DNA of 64,000 nucleotides from an uncultured Methylocystaceae bacterium (GTDB taxonomy: Bacteria > Pseudomonadota > Alphaproteobacteria > Rhizobiales > Beijerinckiaceae): assembly GCA_937870755.1 (NCBI GenBank), contig CALMZV010000068.1, positions 1-64,000 on the forward strand. Direction: 5' to 3'. Shown here one piece after another: positions 42,980 to 52,245 of this stretch. Positions within the stretch are counted from its first letter, which is position 1. Each line of letters opens with the position of its first letter. A model generated the notes under the pieces. That model was not told the DNA's origin, made no database searches, and saw nothing but the letters and a program-made list of their open reading frames with translations. The position numbers and the translations under genes are program-made.

Positions 42980-44605
42980 TCAATGGGCGAGCGCGCGCTC
43001 CATCAACGCCGTTTCGGTCGCAAAGCCGAGGTCGTGCGCGCCGTACTGCGCCATGCCGGAGCCGTTGAGCCGCGTGCGCGCGTAGAGCGCCGCGTAGGGC
43101 GAGCCGGCTTCCACCAGCGCGGCGATGGCGGCGATCCGCGCCAGCCCCTCGCAGATGAAACGCGCGCGCCGTTCGGCCTCGCCCGACAACATCAGCCGTT
43201 CGATCTCGGCGGCGAGCGGCGCGATGTTGCAGACCTCGGACGCCTGCGCCACCAGCGCCGACAGCGTGGCGCGCGCGGCCTCCGGCCCGCGGCTGACCGC
43301 GCGCAGAATGTCGAGCGCCATCACGTTGCCGGAGCCTTCCCAGATCGCGTTCAGCGGCGACTCGCGGAAGTAGCGCGCCAGCGGCACTTCCTCGCTGTAG
43401 CCGTTGCCGCCCTGGCATTCGAGCGATTCGTAGACGAATTGCGGCGCCGACTTGCACACGAAATATTTGATCGCCGGCGTCAGCAGCCGCGACCAGGCCG
43501 CCTCTCTCGGATCGGCGATGCGGTCGGCGGCATGCGCGAGCCGCAACACGAGCGCCGTCTGCGCTTCGAGCTCGAGCGCGAGATCGGCCGCCACCGCCCG
43601 CATGGCCGGCTGGTCGACCAGCCGCCGCTGGAACACCGAACGGTTGCGGATGTGGTGGATGGCGTTCGACAGCGCGATGCGCATCAGGCCGGCCGACGAC
43701 ACCGCGCAATCGATGCGCGTGAGCTGCACCATCTCGATGATGGTGCGCACGCCCGCGCCTTCCGCGCCCACCCGCCGCGCATAGGCGCCGTGGAACTCCA
43801 CTTCCGAGGAGGCGTTCGACCGGTTGCCGAGCTTGTCCTTCAGGCGCTGGAACCGCAGGCCGTTGATCGAGCCGTCCGGCCGGTAGCGCGGCAGCAGGTA
43901 ACAGGTCAGACCGCCGTCGGCTTGCGCCAGCACGAGAAAGGCGTCGCACATCGGCGCCGACATGAACCATTTGTGCCCGGTGATTTCGACATGGTCGCCC
44001 TGCGACTGGGCGTACGAGATGTTGGCCCGCACGTCCGTGCCGCCCTGGCGCTCGGTCATGCCCATGCCGATCGTCACGCCCTTTTTCTCCCACCACGGCT
44101 TCTGCGCGGGGTCGTAGGTGCGGTCGACAATGCGCGACTTCCATTCGCCGAGAACCTGCGGGTCGCTCGCCATCGCGCCGACGCAGGCGTGCGTCATCGT
44201 CACGGGGCACAGATGGCCGGCCTCCGCTTGCGTGGCCATGTAGAGCCGCACCGCGCGCTGCGTCATCGGGGCGTGTTTCTCGCTGCCGTCGTGGACGGAG
44301 GCGTGGATGCCATAGCCGATGCTCTTGGCCATCAGCGCGTGATAGGCGGGATGAAACTCCACCCGGTCGATACGGTTGCCCTTGGCGTCCATCGTGCGCA
44401 GTTTCGGCGTGTTCTCGTTGGCGATGCGCCCGAGATCGAGCGTTTCGGCCGAGCCGTAGTCGCGCCCGCAGGCCGACAGCGCCGCCTCGTCCAGCCCGTA
44501 GCGTTTGGCCGCGTCGACCAGCGTGCGGTCGGCGGAAAACAGATCGACGTTCTCGAACGTCGGCGACTGGTTGAACGAAGCGTCCTCGAGCAATCCGCGG
44601 GTCAT
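42980..44605 (-). CDS. AidB-like acyl-CoA dehydrogenase family protein
   Basis: This 541-residue flavoprotein reads like AidB and its relatives: FNQSPTFENVDLF, VTMTHACVGAM, GMTERQGGTDVRANI, ITGHKWFMSAPMCDAFLVLAQ, CQGGNGYSEEVPLARYFRE and IWEGSGNVMALD with the catalytic-site Glu. AidB helps in adaptation to alkylating agents in E. coli and binds DNA through a C-terminal region; here the acyl-CoA-rich neighbourhood also allows a catabolic role. ATG 44605 follows GGTGGAGAC, fixing the start eight codons inside the open frame. It converges on the antiporter. Confidence 0.85.
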   Translation of the reverse strand: MTRGLLEDASFNQSPTFENVDLFSADRTLVDAAKRYGLDEAALSACGRDYGSAETLDLGRIANENTPKLRTMDAKGNRIDRVEFHPAYHALMAKSIGYGIHASVHDGSEKHAPMTQRAVRLYMATQAEAGHLCPVTMTHACVGAMASDPQVLGEWKSRIVDRTYDPAQKPWWEKKGVTIGMGMTERQGGTDVRANISYAQSQGDHVEITGHKWFMSAPMCDAFLVLAQADGGLTCYLLPRYRPDGSINGLRFQRLKDKLGNRSNASSEVEFHGAYARRVGAEGAGVRTIIEMVQLTRIDCAVSSAGLMRIALSNAIHHIRNRSVFQRRLVDQPAMRAVAADLALELEAQTALVLRLAHAADRIADPREAAWSRLLTPAIKYFVCKSAPQFVYESLECQGGNGYSEEVPLARYFRESPLNAIWEGSGNVMALDILRAVSRGPEAARATLSALVAQASEVCNIAPLAAEIERLMLSGEAERRARFICEGLARIAAIAALVEAGSPYAALYARTRLNGSGMAQYGAHDLGFATETALMERALAH

Positions 44606-44660
44606 GTCTCCACCCTCATCCTGTTGCATTCCCTGCGTCGCGCCGATGGCGAACGCAGGA

Positions 44661-45812
44661 TCAAAGTTGCGAGGCGTCGGTCGAAAGCCCCATCAACACG
44701 CGCCCGACCAGTTCGTAGGTCGGAGCCGCCACCATCATATGCTGTATCCCCACCTGCGCATCGCGCAGCCGGCGCTGCAGCGGGTGCGACAGAAAGACCG
44801 ATGAGCCGCCGCCCAGATCGTGCAGAACGCGCACGACGTCGGCCGACGTGCGCGCGGCGTGGGTCGCCGCCAGCCGCAGTTCCGCGCGCGTCCCGACATC
44901 GATGTCGCCCGCGCTCTGCGCGCGCTCCCAGCCGCGCGCCACGCTGTCGTAATAATAGGCGCGGGCGGCGTGCAGCCGCGCGGCCGCCTCCGCCAGCCCC
45001 GCCTGCGCGGTCGCGCGCTCGGCGAGCGTGCGGCGCGAGCCTTGCGGCCGCTTGCCGCCGGCGAGCGCGACCAGATCGTCCATCGCGCCATAGGCGTTGC
45101 CGATGAGCACGGCGGCGACGCCGAGCGCGAGCAGGCCGAAGACGGGGAAGGCGTAGAGCGCGCCCTGCGCCACGGGCTTGTCGGTCATCAACGCGACCGA
45201 ACGCGCGCGCGGCACGCTCAGCCCGTGCACTTCCATTTCGCCCGACCCCGTGCCGCACAGGCCCGCCACATGCCAGGAATCGATCAGCCGCGCCTCGCGC
45301 GCCGGAAAGAGCAGCATGCGGTGCTCGGGCGCGCCGTTGGCGCCGATGCGCGGCGCGCCGTTCTCCATCACGATGGCGCCGCCGCCCAGCCAGCCGCAAT
45401 TGGCCGAGCCCGAGGCCCATTGCCACTTGCCGTCCAGCACGAAGCCGTCGCCCTCCACGCGCGCGCGGCCCATCGGCGCGAACACGCCGCCGGTGATCGT
45501 CTCCGCGTCGGCATAGATGTCGCGCGCGATCGCGGGATCGAGATAGGCCGCGTTCACGCCCGTCGTCGCGCCGATCATCGCGCACCAGGCGGTCGAGGCG
45601 TCGCCGCGCCCCAGCGTCTCGATCATCTCGAAAATGACGGCGGGCGCTTCCTCCAGCCCGCCGATGTCGCGCGGGACCGCCACGCGAAACAGGCCCGCGC
45701 GCGCCATGCCCCTCGCGAGATCGGCCGGCAGGCGCCGCGCTGTCTCGATTTCGCGCGCCCGGTCCTTCGCCTGTTGCGCAAACGTTCGCGCCGCGGCCAG
45801 CACATGACTCAT
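44661..45812 (-). CDS. Acyl-CoA dehydrogenase-fold protein, likely group D flavin monooxygenase
   Basis: This 383-residue protein has ACAD-type N-terminal and middle domains (LGRGDASTAWCAMIGATTG; KWQWASGSANCGW) and the Acyl-CoA_dh_2 C-terminal domain (LGGGSSVFLSHPLQRRLRDAQVGIQHMM). The latter pattern is typical of HsaA/HpaB/DszC-type flavin monooxygenases, and no YEGT-type Glu is present. It may therefore hydroxylate a substrate using reduced flavin rather than desaturate an acyl-CoA. GGGAGGATGGG precedes the ATG. It is divergent from the acid-CoA ligase, and its 3' end is 55 bases before the AidB-like gene on the same strand. Confidence 0.8.
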   Translation of the reverse strand: MSHVLAAARTFAQQAKDRAREIETARRLPADLARGMARAGLFRVAVPRDIGGLEEAPAVIFEMIETLGRGDASTAWCAMIGATTGVNAAYLDPAIARDIYADAETITGGVFAPMGRARVEGDGFVLDGKWQWASGSANCGWLGGGAIVMENGAPRIGANGAPEHRMLLFPAREARLIDSWHVAGLCGTGSGEMEVHGLSVPRARSVALMTDKPVAQGALYAFPVFGLLALGVAAVLIGNAYGAMDDLVALAGGKRPQGSRRTLAERATAQAGLAEAAARLHAARAYYYDSVARGWERAQSAGDIDVGTRAELRLAATHAARTSADVVRVLHDLGGGSSVFLSHPLQRRLRDAQVGIQHMMVAAPTYELVGRVLMGLSTDASQL

Positions 45813-45928
45813 CCCATCCTCCCGCTTTCGCCCATCGTGCGCATGCCGCGCGCGCGTCGCAAGTGGCGCGCCGCGCGCCGAGCCGCTAAATTGCGATGAA
45901 ACGCCATATTCGAACGGGAGGATCGGGG

Positions 45929-47494
45929 ATGCGGGAACTGTATACGGGCGGCGCGGCCGGCGACATGATTGTGGCCGCCATCCGGCGCCACGCCGACCGC
46001 CTCGCCATCGCCGACGAGCGCCAGCGCTGGACCTATCGCGATCTGGGCCAGACGATCGGCCGGCTCATCTCGTTTTTTGGCGATCTCGGCCTGAAGAAGG
46101 GCGACGCCGTCTCGGTCCTGTCCGGCAACCGGGTCGAATCCTGGGCCATCATCTGCGCGGCGGCCATCATGGGCCTGCGCTACACGCCGCTGCATCCGCT
46201 CGCCGCCGAGGACGATCACGCCTTCATCGTCGACGACGCCGAGATCGACGCGCTCGTGGTCGAGAGCGGCAAGTTTTCCGAACGCGGACTTGCGATCCGC
46301 GCGCGCGCGCCGAAGCTCAAACATCTTCTCTCGTTCGGCCCTGTCGCCGGTGCGCGCGATCTTCTGGAGGAGTTGCCGCGCTGCCCCGTTGCGCCGCTCG
46401 AGCCGGCGAGCCAGGCGGAAGACATCTGCTGGCTGGCCTATACCGGCGGCACGACCGGCAAGTCGAAGGGCGTGATGATCTCGCATCGCGCCCTGGTGGC
46501 GATGTTCGTCACGCTCTACGCCGACTGGGACTGGCCGCAGGACATTCGCTATCTGGCGGCGACCCCCATCAGTCACGCGGCCGGCGTCACGGTGTTTCCG
46601 GTCATGTATCGCGGCGGCTTCACGCGGCTCCTTCCGGGCTTCGACATGGAGACCTATTGCCGCACGATTCAGGAAGAAAAGATCACCTGCGCCTTTCTGG
46701 TGCCGACCATCATCTACGGGCTGATCGACGCCGCCGACGTGCGCGCGCGCTACGATCTCTCCTCTTTGCAGATGATCACCTATGGCGCGGCGCCCATGTC
46801 GCCGGACCGCCTGCTGGAAGGCATGAAGATTTTCGGCCCCGTTTTCGTCCAGCTCTACGGCCAGACGGAGGCGCCGCAATGCGTGACCACGCTGCGCAAG
46901 GCCGATCACGACCCGGCCAACATCAGGCGGCTTGGTTCGTGCGGCCGGCCGACGCCGCTGGTGCAGGTCAAGCTGTTCGATTCCGAGATGCGTGAGGTCG
47001 CCGTCGGCGAGCCGGGCGAAATCTGCGTGCGCGGCCCCCTCGTCATGAACGGCTACTGGAAGCGGCCGGAGGCGACGGAGGAAGCGTTCAAGGGCGGCTG
47101 GCTGCACACAGGCGACGTCGCCGTGCGCGACGAGGAGGGCTATCTCTACATCGTCGACCGCACCAAGGACATGATCATCTCGGGCGGCTTCAACATCTAT
47201 CCGCGCGAGGTGGAGGACGCGTTGATGGCGCATGGCGCGGTCGCCTCGGCCTGCGTGATCGGCGTGCCGGACGACAAGTGGGGCGAGGCGGTGAAGGCCT
47301 TCGTGGTGCTGAAATCCGGCGCCAACGTGGATGCGGCGACCTTGCAGGCCCATGTGAAGGAGCGACGCGGCGCGCCCTGGTCGCCCAAGACCATTGATTT
47401 CGTCCCCTCCATCCCGGTCACCGGCCTCGGCAAACTCGATCGCAAGGCGTTGCGCGCGCCCTATTGGGAAGGGCGCGCGCGCGGCGTGGCCTGA
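45929..47494 (+). CDS. AMP-forming fatty acid/aromatic acid-CoA ligase
   Basis: The 521-residue ANL enzyme activates an organic acid to its CoA thioester. Motifs are YTGGTTGKSKGVMISH, LYGQTEAPQ, HTGDVAVRDEEGYLYIVDR, KDMIISGGFNIYPREVE and the lysine in GLGKLDRKALR. ATG 45929 is chosen since CGGGAGGATC precedes it; ATG 45896 would add 11 residues without family resemblance. The flanking flavoproteins and CoA-transferase suggest a small catabolic island. The COG0523 GTPase starts 6 bases after its stop. Confidence 0.87.
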   Translation: MRELYTGGAAGDMIVAAIRRHADRLAIADERQRWTYRDLGQTIGRLISFFGDLGLKKGDAVSVLSGNRVESWAIICAAAIMGLRYTPLHPLAAEDDHAFIVDDAEIDALVVESGKFSERGLAIRARAPKLKHLLSFGPVAGARDLLEELPRCPVAPLEPASQAEDICWLAYTGGTTGKSKGVMISHRALVAMFVTLYADWDWPQDIRYLAATPISHAAGVTVFPVMYRGGFTRLLPGFDMETYCRTIQEEKITCAFLVPTIIYGLIDAADVRARYDLSSLQMITYGAAPMSPDRLLEGMKIFGPVFVQLYGQTEAPQCVTTLRKADHDPANIRRLGSCGRPTPLVQVKLFDSEMREVAVGEPGEICVRGPLVMNGYWKRPEATEEAFKGGWLHTGDVAVRDEEGYLYIVDRTKDMIISGGFNIYPREVEDALMAHGAVASACVIGVPDDKWGEAVKAFVVLKSGANVDAATLQAHVKERRGAPWSPKTIDFVPSIPVTGLGKLDRKALRAPYWEGRARGVA

Positions 47495-47500
47495 GCCCGC

Positions 47501-48403
47501 ATGCGCCGCATTCCGCTCTACGTGTTCGGCGGCTTTCTCGGCGCCGGAAAGACGACGCTGATCAACGACATTCTGGCGCGCGGTCGCCTGCGCGCGGGCG
47601 TGCTGGTCAACGATTTCGGCGCCATCAATATCGACGCCTCGCTGATCGCGGGCGCGCGCGGGCGTGTGACGCGGCTCGCCAACGGCTGTGTCTGCTGCAG
47701 TCTCGGCGACGATCTGGCGCAGGCGCTGGGCGAGGTGGTGGAGGCGGGCGAGGATCTCGACGCCATCGTCATCGAAGCGTCGGGCGTCGGCGATCCCTGG
47801 CGCATCGCCGAGATCGCGTATCTCGATCGCGCGCTGACGCTCGGCGCCGTCTTCTGCGTCGCCGACGCGACCGCCATCGCCGCGCAAATGCGCGACGCCC
47901 GCATCGGCGACATTGTCGGCGCGCAGATCGCCGGCGCCGACATCGTGCTCCTGACCAAATGCGACCTGGTCGACGCAGCCGCGCGCGCCGCCGCGCGGGC
48001 GTCGATCGCGCAACAGCGCGCGGACGCGCGGATCGTCGAAATCGAAAACGGCGCCGCTCCGTTCGAACTGATGGATGTGGCGCACGAGGACCGTCCGCGC
48101 GCGCCGGACGCGACCCGGCACGAAACCCGCTTCACGCGGTTTTCCTATCTGCGCGCGGGCGCGTTCGACCGCGCGCGGCTTGGCGCGGCGCTTGCGGGCG
48201 CCCCGCCGGCGCTGCTGCGCCTGAAGGGGTTCTGCGCGCTGCAGGGCGAGCCGCCGGCGCTGCTGCAGATGGTCGGCGCGCGCTGGTCGTTGACGCCTGC
48301 GCCCACTGCGACGCCCGCCGCCGGCGTGCGCCTCGCCGGCGTGCTGGCGGGACCGCTTCAGGAAACCGCGACGCTCGAACGCCGGCTCGACGCGGCGCTG
48401 TGA
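47501..48403 (+). CDS. CobW/COG0523 family GTPase metallochaperone
   Basis: This 300-residue G3E GTPase has the P-loop GGFLGAGKTT (10-19), the metal motif GCVCC (Cys63, 65, 66), VIEASGVGDP (switch) and the TKCD base motif. It delivers zinc or another metal to client enzymes. The C-terminal domain is short and carries no His-rich tail. The location, 6 bases after an acid-CoA ligase, suggests co-transcription; which protein it metallates is unknown. Confidence 0.88.
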   Translation: MRRIPLYVFGGFLGAGKTTLINDILARGRLRAGVLVNDFGAINIDASLIAGARGRVTRLANGCVCCSLGDDLAQALGEVVEAGEDLDAIVIEASGVGDPWRIAEIAYLDRALTLGAVFCVADATAIAAQMRDARIGDIVGAQIAGADIVLLTKCDLVDAAARAAARASIAQQRADARIVEIENGAAPFELMDVAHEDRPRAPDATRHETRFTRFSYLRAGAFDRARLGAALAGAPPALLRLKGFCALQGEPPALLQMVGARWSLTPAPTATPAAGVRLAGVLAGPLQETATLERRLDAAL

Positions 48404-49531
48404 TCAGCGCCCTTTGGCGAGCTGCGCCAGAATTTCCTCGGTGTGCTCGCCGAGCGCCGGCGCATGGTCGGCGATGCGCGTATCGGCGTTGGACATGCGA
48501 AACGGCGGGTTGATCGCGCGGAACGCGCCGCCGGCGTCGCGGATTTCCGCCAGCGCCTGGCGATGCGCGATCTGCGGATCGGCCATCGCTTCCGCGACCG
48601 TGCGATAGGCCGAGCACGGCACATCGTGATTCTCGAACGCCGCTATGCATTCGGCCCGCGTGAGCCCGCGCGACCAGGCCTCTATCTCGTGCATGAGCTG
48701 ATCCCAGTTCTCGCGGCGGTCGGCGTAGAGTTTGAAGCGCGGGTCGTCGATGAATTGGGGGCGCCCGGCGGCGGTCACGAAATTGCGGAACGCCTTTTCG
48801 TTGACGACCGCCACCACCACATAGCCGTCCCTGGTCTCCACCGGCCCGAACATCGGCCGGGACGGTTTGGCCACGGCGAATTGCGCGCCCTGCACCTCGT
48901 TGAGCGTCAGCGTCAGCATCGCCTCCATCATCGACACGTCGATGTGCTGGCCGCGCCCGGTGATCGTGCGCTGGTAGAGCGCGGTGGCGATGGCGCTGAA
49001 CCCGTAGAGACCGGCGAACACGTCGGCGTGAAAAATCCCGCAATAATCGGGGCGCGTGCGGCCTTCCTGATAGGTCAGATGGGCGAGGTCGTAGCCGGAA
49101 TCGGCGTGGACCACCGGCGCATAGGCCGGGCGCTCGGCCGAAGGGCCGGTCTGCCCGTAGCCGGAGATGGAACAATAGATCAGCCGCGGGTTGATCGCGG
49201 ACAGGCTTGCGTAGTCGAGCCCCAGCCGGCGCATCACGCCCGGCCGGTTGTTTTCGACCAGTATGTCGACCTGCGCCGCGAGCGCCTTCACGTGTTGCGC
49301 CGACTGCGCCTGCTTGAGGTCCATGACGACGCTCTTCTTGCCGGCGTTGAGCTGGCCGAAAGCGGAGCTGACGCCCTTGCGCAGGGGCGGGCGCGAGCGC
49401 ATCACGTCCCCGTCCGGCGCCTCGATTTTTACGACCTCCGCGCCCATATCGGCCAGCAGCCGCGCGCAATAGGGGCCGGCGATGGTGGTTGCGATATCCA
49501 GCGCCCGCAGGCCTGCAAACGGCTTGTTCAT
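48404..49531 (-). CDS. CaiB/BaiF family CoA-transferase (class III)
   Basis: The 375-residue enzyme moves CoA between carboxylic acids. It has ALDIATTIAGPYCARLLADMGA, NAGKKSVVMDLK, LVENNRPGVM, SISGYGQTGP and the nucleophile Asp170 in FHADVFAGLYG, the position expected for this class. ATG 49531 has GGAGGACGA directly before. It converges exactly on the COG0523 gene (adjacent stops) and is divergent from the fadD-like gene with a 168-base gap. Confidence 0.88.
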   Translation of the reverse strand: MNKPFAGLRALDIATTIAGPYCARLLADMGAEVVKIEAPDGDVMRSRPPLRKGVSSAFGQLNAGKKSVVMDLKQAQSAQHVKALAAQVDILVENNRPGVMRRLGLDYASLSAINPRLIYCSISGYGQTGPSAERPAYAPVVHADSGYDLAHLTYQEGRTRPDYCGIFHADVFAGLYGFSAIATALYQRTITGRGQHIDVSMMEAMLTLTLNEVQGAQFAVAKPSRPMFGPVETRDGYVVVAVVNEKAFRNFVTAAGRPQFIDDPRFKLYADRRENWDQLMHEIEAWSRGLTRAECIAAFENHDVPCSAYRTVAEAMADPQIAHRQALAEIRDAGGAFRAINPPFRMSNADTRIADHAPALGEHTEEILAQLAKGR

Positions 49532-49699
49532 TCGTCCTCCTGGCGCCGGCGTCTCCTGCGGGCCGCGCCGCAATGTAGCGGGCCTCGCCCGGATTTGAGA
49601 AGGCGATCCGCGCGCCATGGGCTACCGCTTCGGCCCGGGACGGGGTATAAGATCACACTTAAACAATAAGATGGCCGTGAGCGTCGAGGGAGCATTGCG

Positions 49700-51388
49700 A
49701 TGGAGCGGTTCTGGCTGAAGTCCTATCCGCAGGGAGTGCCGGCCGATGTCGACACGAACGGATATGATTCCCTCGTCGCGATGATCGAGGAAAGTTTCGT
49801 CAAGTTTCGCGACCGGCCCGCCTATGTCTGCATGGGCAAGTCGATGACCTACGGCGATATCGACAAATACTCGCGCGATCTTGCAGGCTATCTCGTGGGC
49901 CTGGGCCTGCAGCGCGGCGACCGCGTCGCGATCATGATGCCGAACGTGCTGCAGTATCCGGTGGCGGTGGCGGCGGTGCTGCGCGCCGGCTTCATCGCGG
50001 TCAACGTCAATCCGCTCTACACGCCGCGCGAACTCGAACACCAGATGAAGGATTCCGGCGCGAAGGCGATCATCATCCTGGAGAATTTCGCCAACACGCT
50101 GCAACAGATCGTCGCCCGCACGCAGATCGAGCACATCGTGCTCGCCAGCATGGGCGATCTGCTCGGCATGGTGAAGGGCGCGATCGTCAATTTCGTGGTG
50201 CGGCGGAAGATGGTGCCGCCATTCTCGCTGCCGAAGGCGGTGGCCTTCAACAAGGCGGTCGCCGCCGGCGCGGGCAAGACCGTTCCGCGCCCCGCCTTCA
50301 AGAAGGACGACATTGCGGTGCTGCAATATACCGGCGGCACGACAGGCCTGGCCAAGGGCGCCTCGCTGTCTCACGGCGCCATTCTGTCGGCGGTCATCGC
50401 GTCCGATTACTGGCTGCAACCGGCGCTCAAGCGCAAACCGGTCGAGGGCGGCGTCATCTATGTGTGCGCGCTGCCCCTCTATCACGTCTACGCATTCGTC
50501 AATTGCTCGCTGATGGCGATGCGCGCCGGCGGTTCCTGCATCCTCATTCCCAATCCGCGCGACATTCCGGGTCTGGTGAAGGAAATATCGAAATACACGT
50601 TCCACTTCTTCCCGGCGGTCAACACGCTGTTCAACGCGCTCGTCCACAACCCCGATTTCGCGAAGCTCGATTTCTCGAAATTCGTTTCGTCCACAGGCGG
50701 CGGCGCTGCGGTGCAGGAATCGGTCGCGCGCAAATGGGCCGAGATCACCGGCGCGCCGATCGTCGAGGGCTATGGCCTGTCGGAGACCTGTTCGGGCATC
50801 ACCTGCAATCCGGCGGACATCAAGGAATTCACCGGCACGGTCGGCCTGCCGATGCCGGGCGTTGAAATCCGCATCGCCGACGACGACGGCGTGTCGGTTC
50901 CGCTCGGCCAGTCGGGCGAGGTTCTCATTCGTGGCCCGCAGGTGATGTCGGGCTACTGGGGCCAGCCGCAGGAAACCGCCAAGGCGATGACGAGCGACGG
51001 ATTCTTCAAGTCCGGCGACATCGGCGTGATGGACGAGCGCGGCTATCTGCGCATCGTCGACCGCAAGAAGGACATGATCCTCGTCTCGGGCTTCAACGTC
51101 TATCCCAACGAGGTGGAGGCGGTCGTCGCCGAACATCCCGGCGTGCTCGAATGCGCGGCTGTCGGCACGCCCGACGCCAGGACCGGCGAGGCGGTCCAGC
51201 TCTTCGTCGTGCGCAAGGACCCCAACCTCTCCGCCGACGATCTGAAGAATTTCCTCAAGGGCCAGCTGACCGGCTACAAACAGCCCCAGCGCATCGAGTT
51301 CCGGGAGGCGTTGCCGAAAACCAACGTCGGCAAGATCCTGCGTCGCGAATTGCGCGACGAGGCGATCCGCGACGTCCGGTCCTCCTGA
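49700..51388 (+). CDS. fadD: Long-chain-fatty-acid-CoA ligase
   Basis: This 562-residue ANL ligase has YTGGTTGLAKGASLSHG, GYGLSETCSGITCNPAD, SGDIGVMDERGYLRIVDRKKD, ILVSGFNVYPNEVEAVV and the lysine in KTNVGKILRREL, all typical of FadD. Acyl chains taken up or released in the cell would be activated for beta-oxidation. GAGGGAGC precedes ATG 49700. The upstream 168-base gap holds the A/T-rich stretch CACTTAAACAATAAG near 49656-49671, a plausible promoter part. The stop codon lies in the first unit of a 16-base tandem repeat. Confidence 0.9.
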   Translation: MERFWLKSYPQGVPADVDTNGYDSLVAMIEESFVKFRDRPAYVCMGKSMTYGDIDKYSRDLAGYLVGLGLQRGDRVAIMMPNVLQYPVAVAAVLRAGFIAVNVNPLYTPRELEHQMKDSGAKAIIILENFANTLQQIVARTQIEHIVLASMGDLLGMVKGAIVNFVVRRKMVPPFSLPKAVAFNKAVAAGAGKTVPRPAFKKDDIAVLQYTGGTTGLAKGASLSHGAILSAVIASDYWLQPALKRKPVEGGVIYVCALPLYHVYAFVNCSLMAMRAGGSCILIPNPRDIPGLVKEISKYTFHFFPAVNTLFNALVHNPDFAKLDFSKFVSSTGGGAAVQESVARKWAEITGAPIVEGYGLSETCSGITCNPADIKEFTGTVGLPMPGVEIRIADDDGVSVPLGQSGEVLIRGPQVMSGYWGQPQETAKAMTSDGFFKSGDIGVMDERGYLRIVDRKKDMILVSGFNVYPNEVEAVVAEHPGVLECAAVGTPDARTGEAVQLFVVRKDPNLSADDLKNFLKGQLTGYKQPQRIEFREALPKTNVGKILRRELRDEAIRDVRSS

Positions 51389-51437
51389 AGTCCGGTCCTC
51401 CTGAAGTCCGGTCCTCCTGAAGTCCGGTCCTCCTGAC
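51374..51437. repeat. Four tandem copies of a 16-bp repeat at a gene end
   Basis: The unit GTCCGGTCCTCCTGAA is repeated four times without change until the last base. The first unit encodes the last residues of the fadD-like protein and its TGA, so each further unit carries a copy of the stop region. It lies between convergent genes, 10 bases before the hydrolase stop codon. It is probably a replication-slippage expansion. Confidence 0.9.
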
Positions 51438-51447
51438 GCGCGGTCGC

Positions 51448-52245
51448 TCAGAGAATCGTCGCCAGCGCGGCGCGCGTCTCCTCCTCGCGCTCGATCATCG
51501 GCATGTGGCCCGCGCCGGCGATCTCGGCGAGGCGCGCGCCCTTGATCGCGCCCGCCAGCGCGCGCGCGCTTTTCAGCGGCGTCATCATGTCGCGCGAGCC
51601 CTGAACGATCAGCGTCGGGCACGCGACTTTCGCGGCGTTCTCGCCGATCGCGCCATGCGCGTTGCAGGCCGAAAGATCGTTGGCGAGCACGCCCGGCGCG
51701 CTCTGCGCCAGAATGCGCGCGCCCGCGCCCGTCATCCATAGCCCCGGCGCCTCCGCGCCGCCACGACCCGCGCGCGCGCCGAACCCCCATAGGTTGACCA
51801 TGTCGAACGCCGCCGGATCGTTGGCGGCGGCGGCGTTCAGAAGGTCCGGCGAAACGCCCATCGCCATCGCCGTGCCGATGAGCCCGAGCGCGCGCACTTT
51901 CTCGGGATGGCGCGCCGCGCATGAAAGCGCGACCATTGAACCCATCGAATGGCCGACCAGCGCGGCGTTCTGGACTTTCAGCGCATCGAGCGCGCGCGCG
52001 ACCCAGTCGGCCATCTCCTCCACGGTCGCGAGCGCCGGCCCGTCCGACTTGCCGTGGCCCGGAAAATCGACCGCCAGGCACGCGCGGCCGCGATAGGCGA
52101 AATAGCGTGTCTGCAAGGCGAAGACGGTATGGTCCATCCCGGCGCCGTGCAGAAACACGACCGCTGGTTTCGCCGTATCGAAGGCGACGCTGCCGGTGGA
52201 GGCGTGGACGTTGCGATTGTCGAGCTGGAAATCCACGTCGCTCAC
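51448..52245 (-). CDS. Alpha/beta hydrolase
   Basis: The 265-residue enzyme has FLHGAGMD (oxyanion), nucleophile Ser100 in LVGHSMGSMVAL, an acid in VQGSRDMMTP and His in GAGHMPMIE. The substrate is unknown. It starts with GTG 52245, which overlaps the upstream sulfhydrylase stop as GTGA, indicating translational coupling. Upstream in-frame sequence belongs to the other gene in a different frame. Confidence 0.85.
   Translation of the reverse strand: MSDVDFQLDNRNVHASTGSVAFDTAKPAVVFLHGAGMDHTVFALQTRYFAYRGRACLAVDFPGHGKSDGPALATVEEMADWVARALDALKVQNAALVGHSMGSMVALSCAARHPEKVRALGLIGTAMAMGVSPDLLNAAAANDPAAFDMVNLWGFGARAGRGGAEAPGLWMTGAGARILAQSAPGVLANDLSACNAHGAIGENAAKVACPTLIVQGSRDMMTPLKSARALAGAIKGARLAEIAGAGHMPMIEREEETRAALATIL

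Noticed and set aside
45896-45928. Upstream ATG for the acid-CoA ligase
   Set aside because: The extra 11 residues have no family match, and the ribosome site CGGGAGGATC fits ATG 45929.
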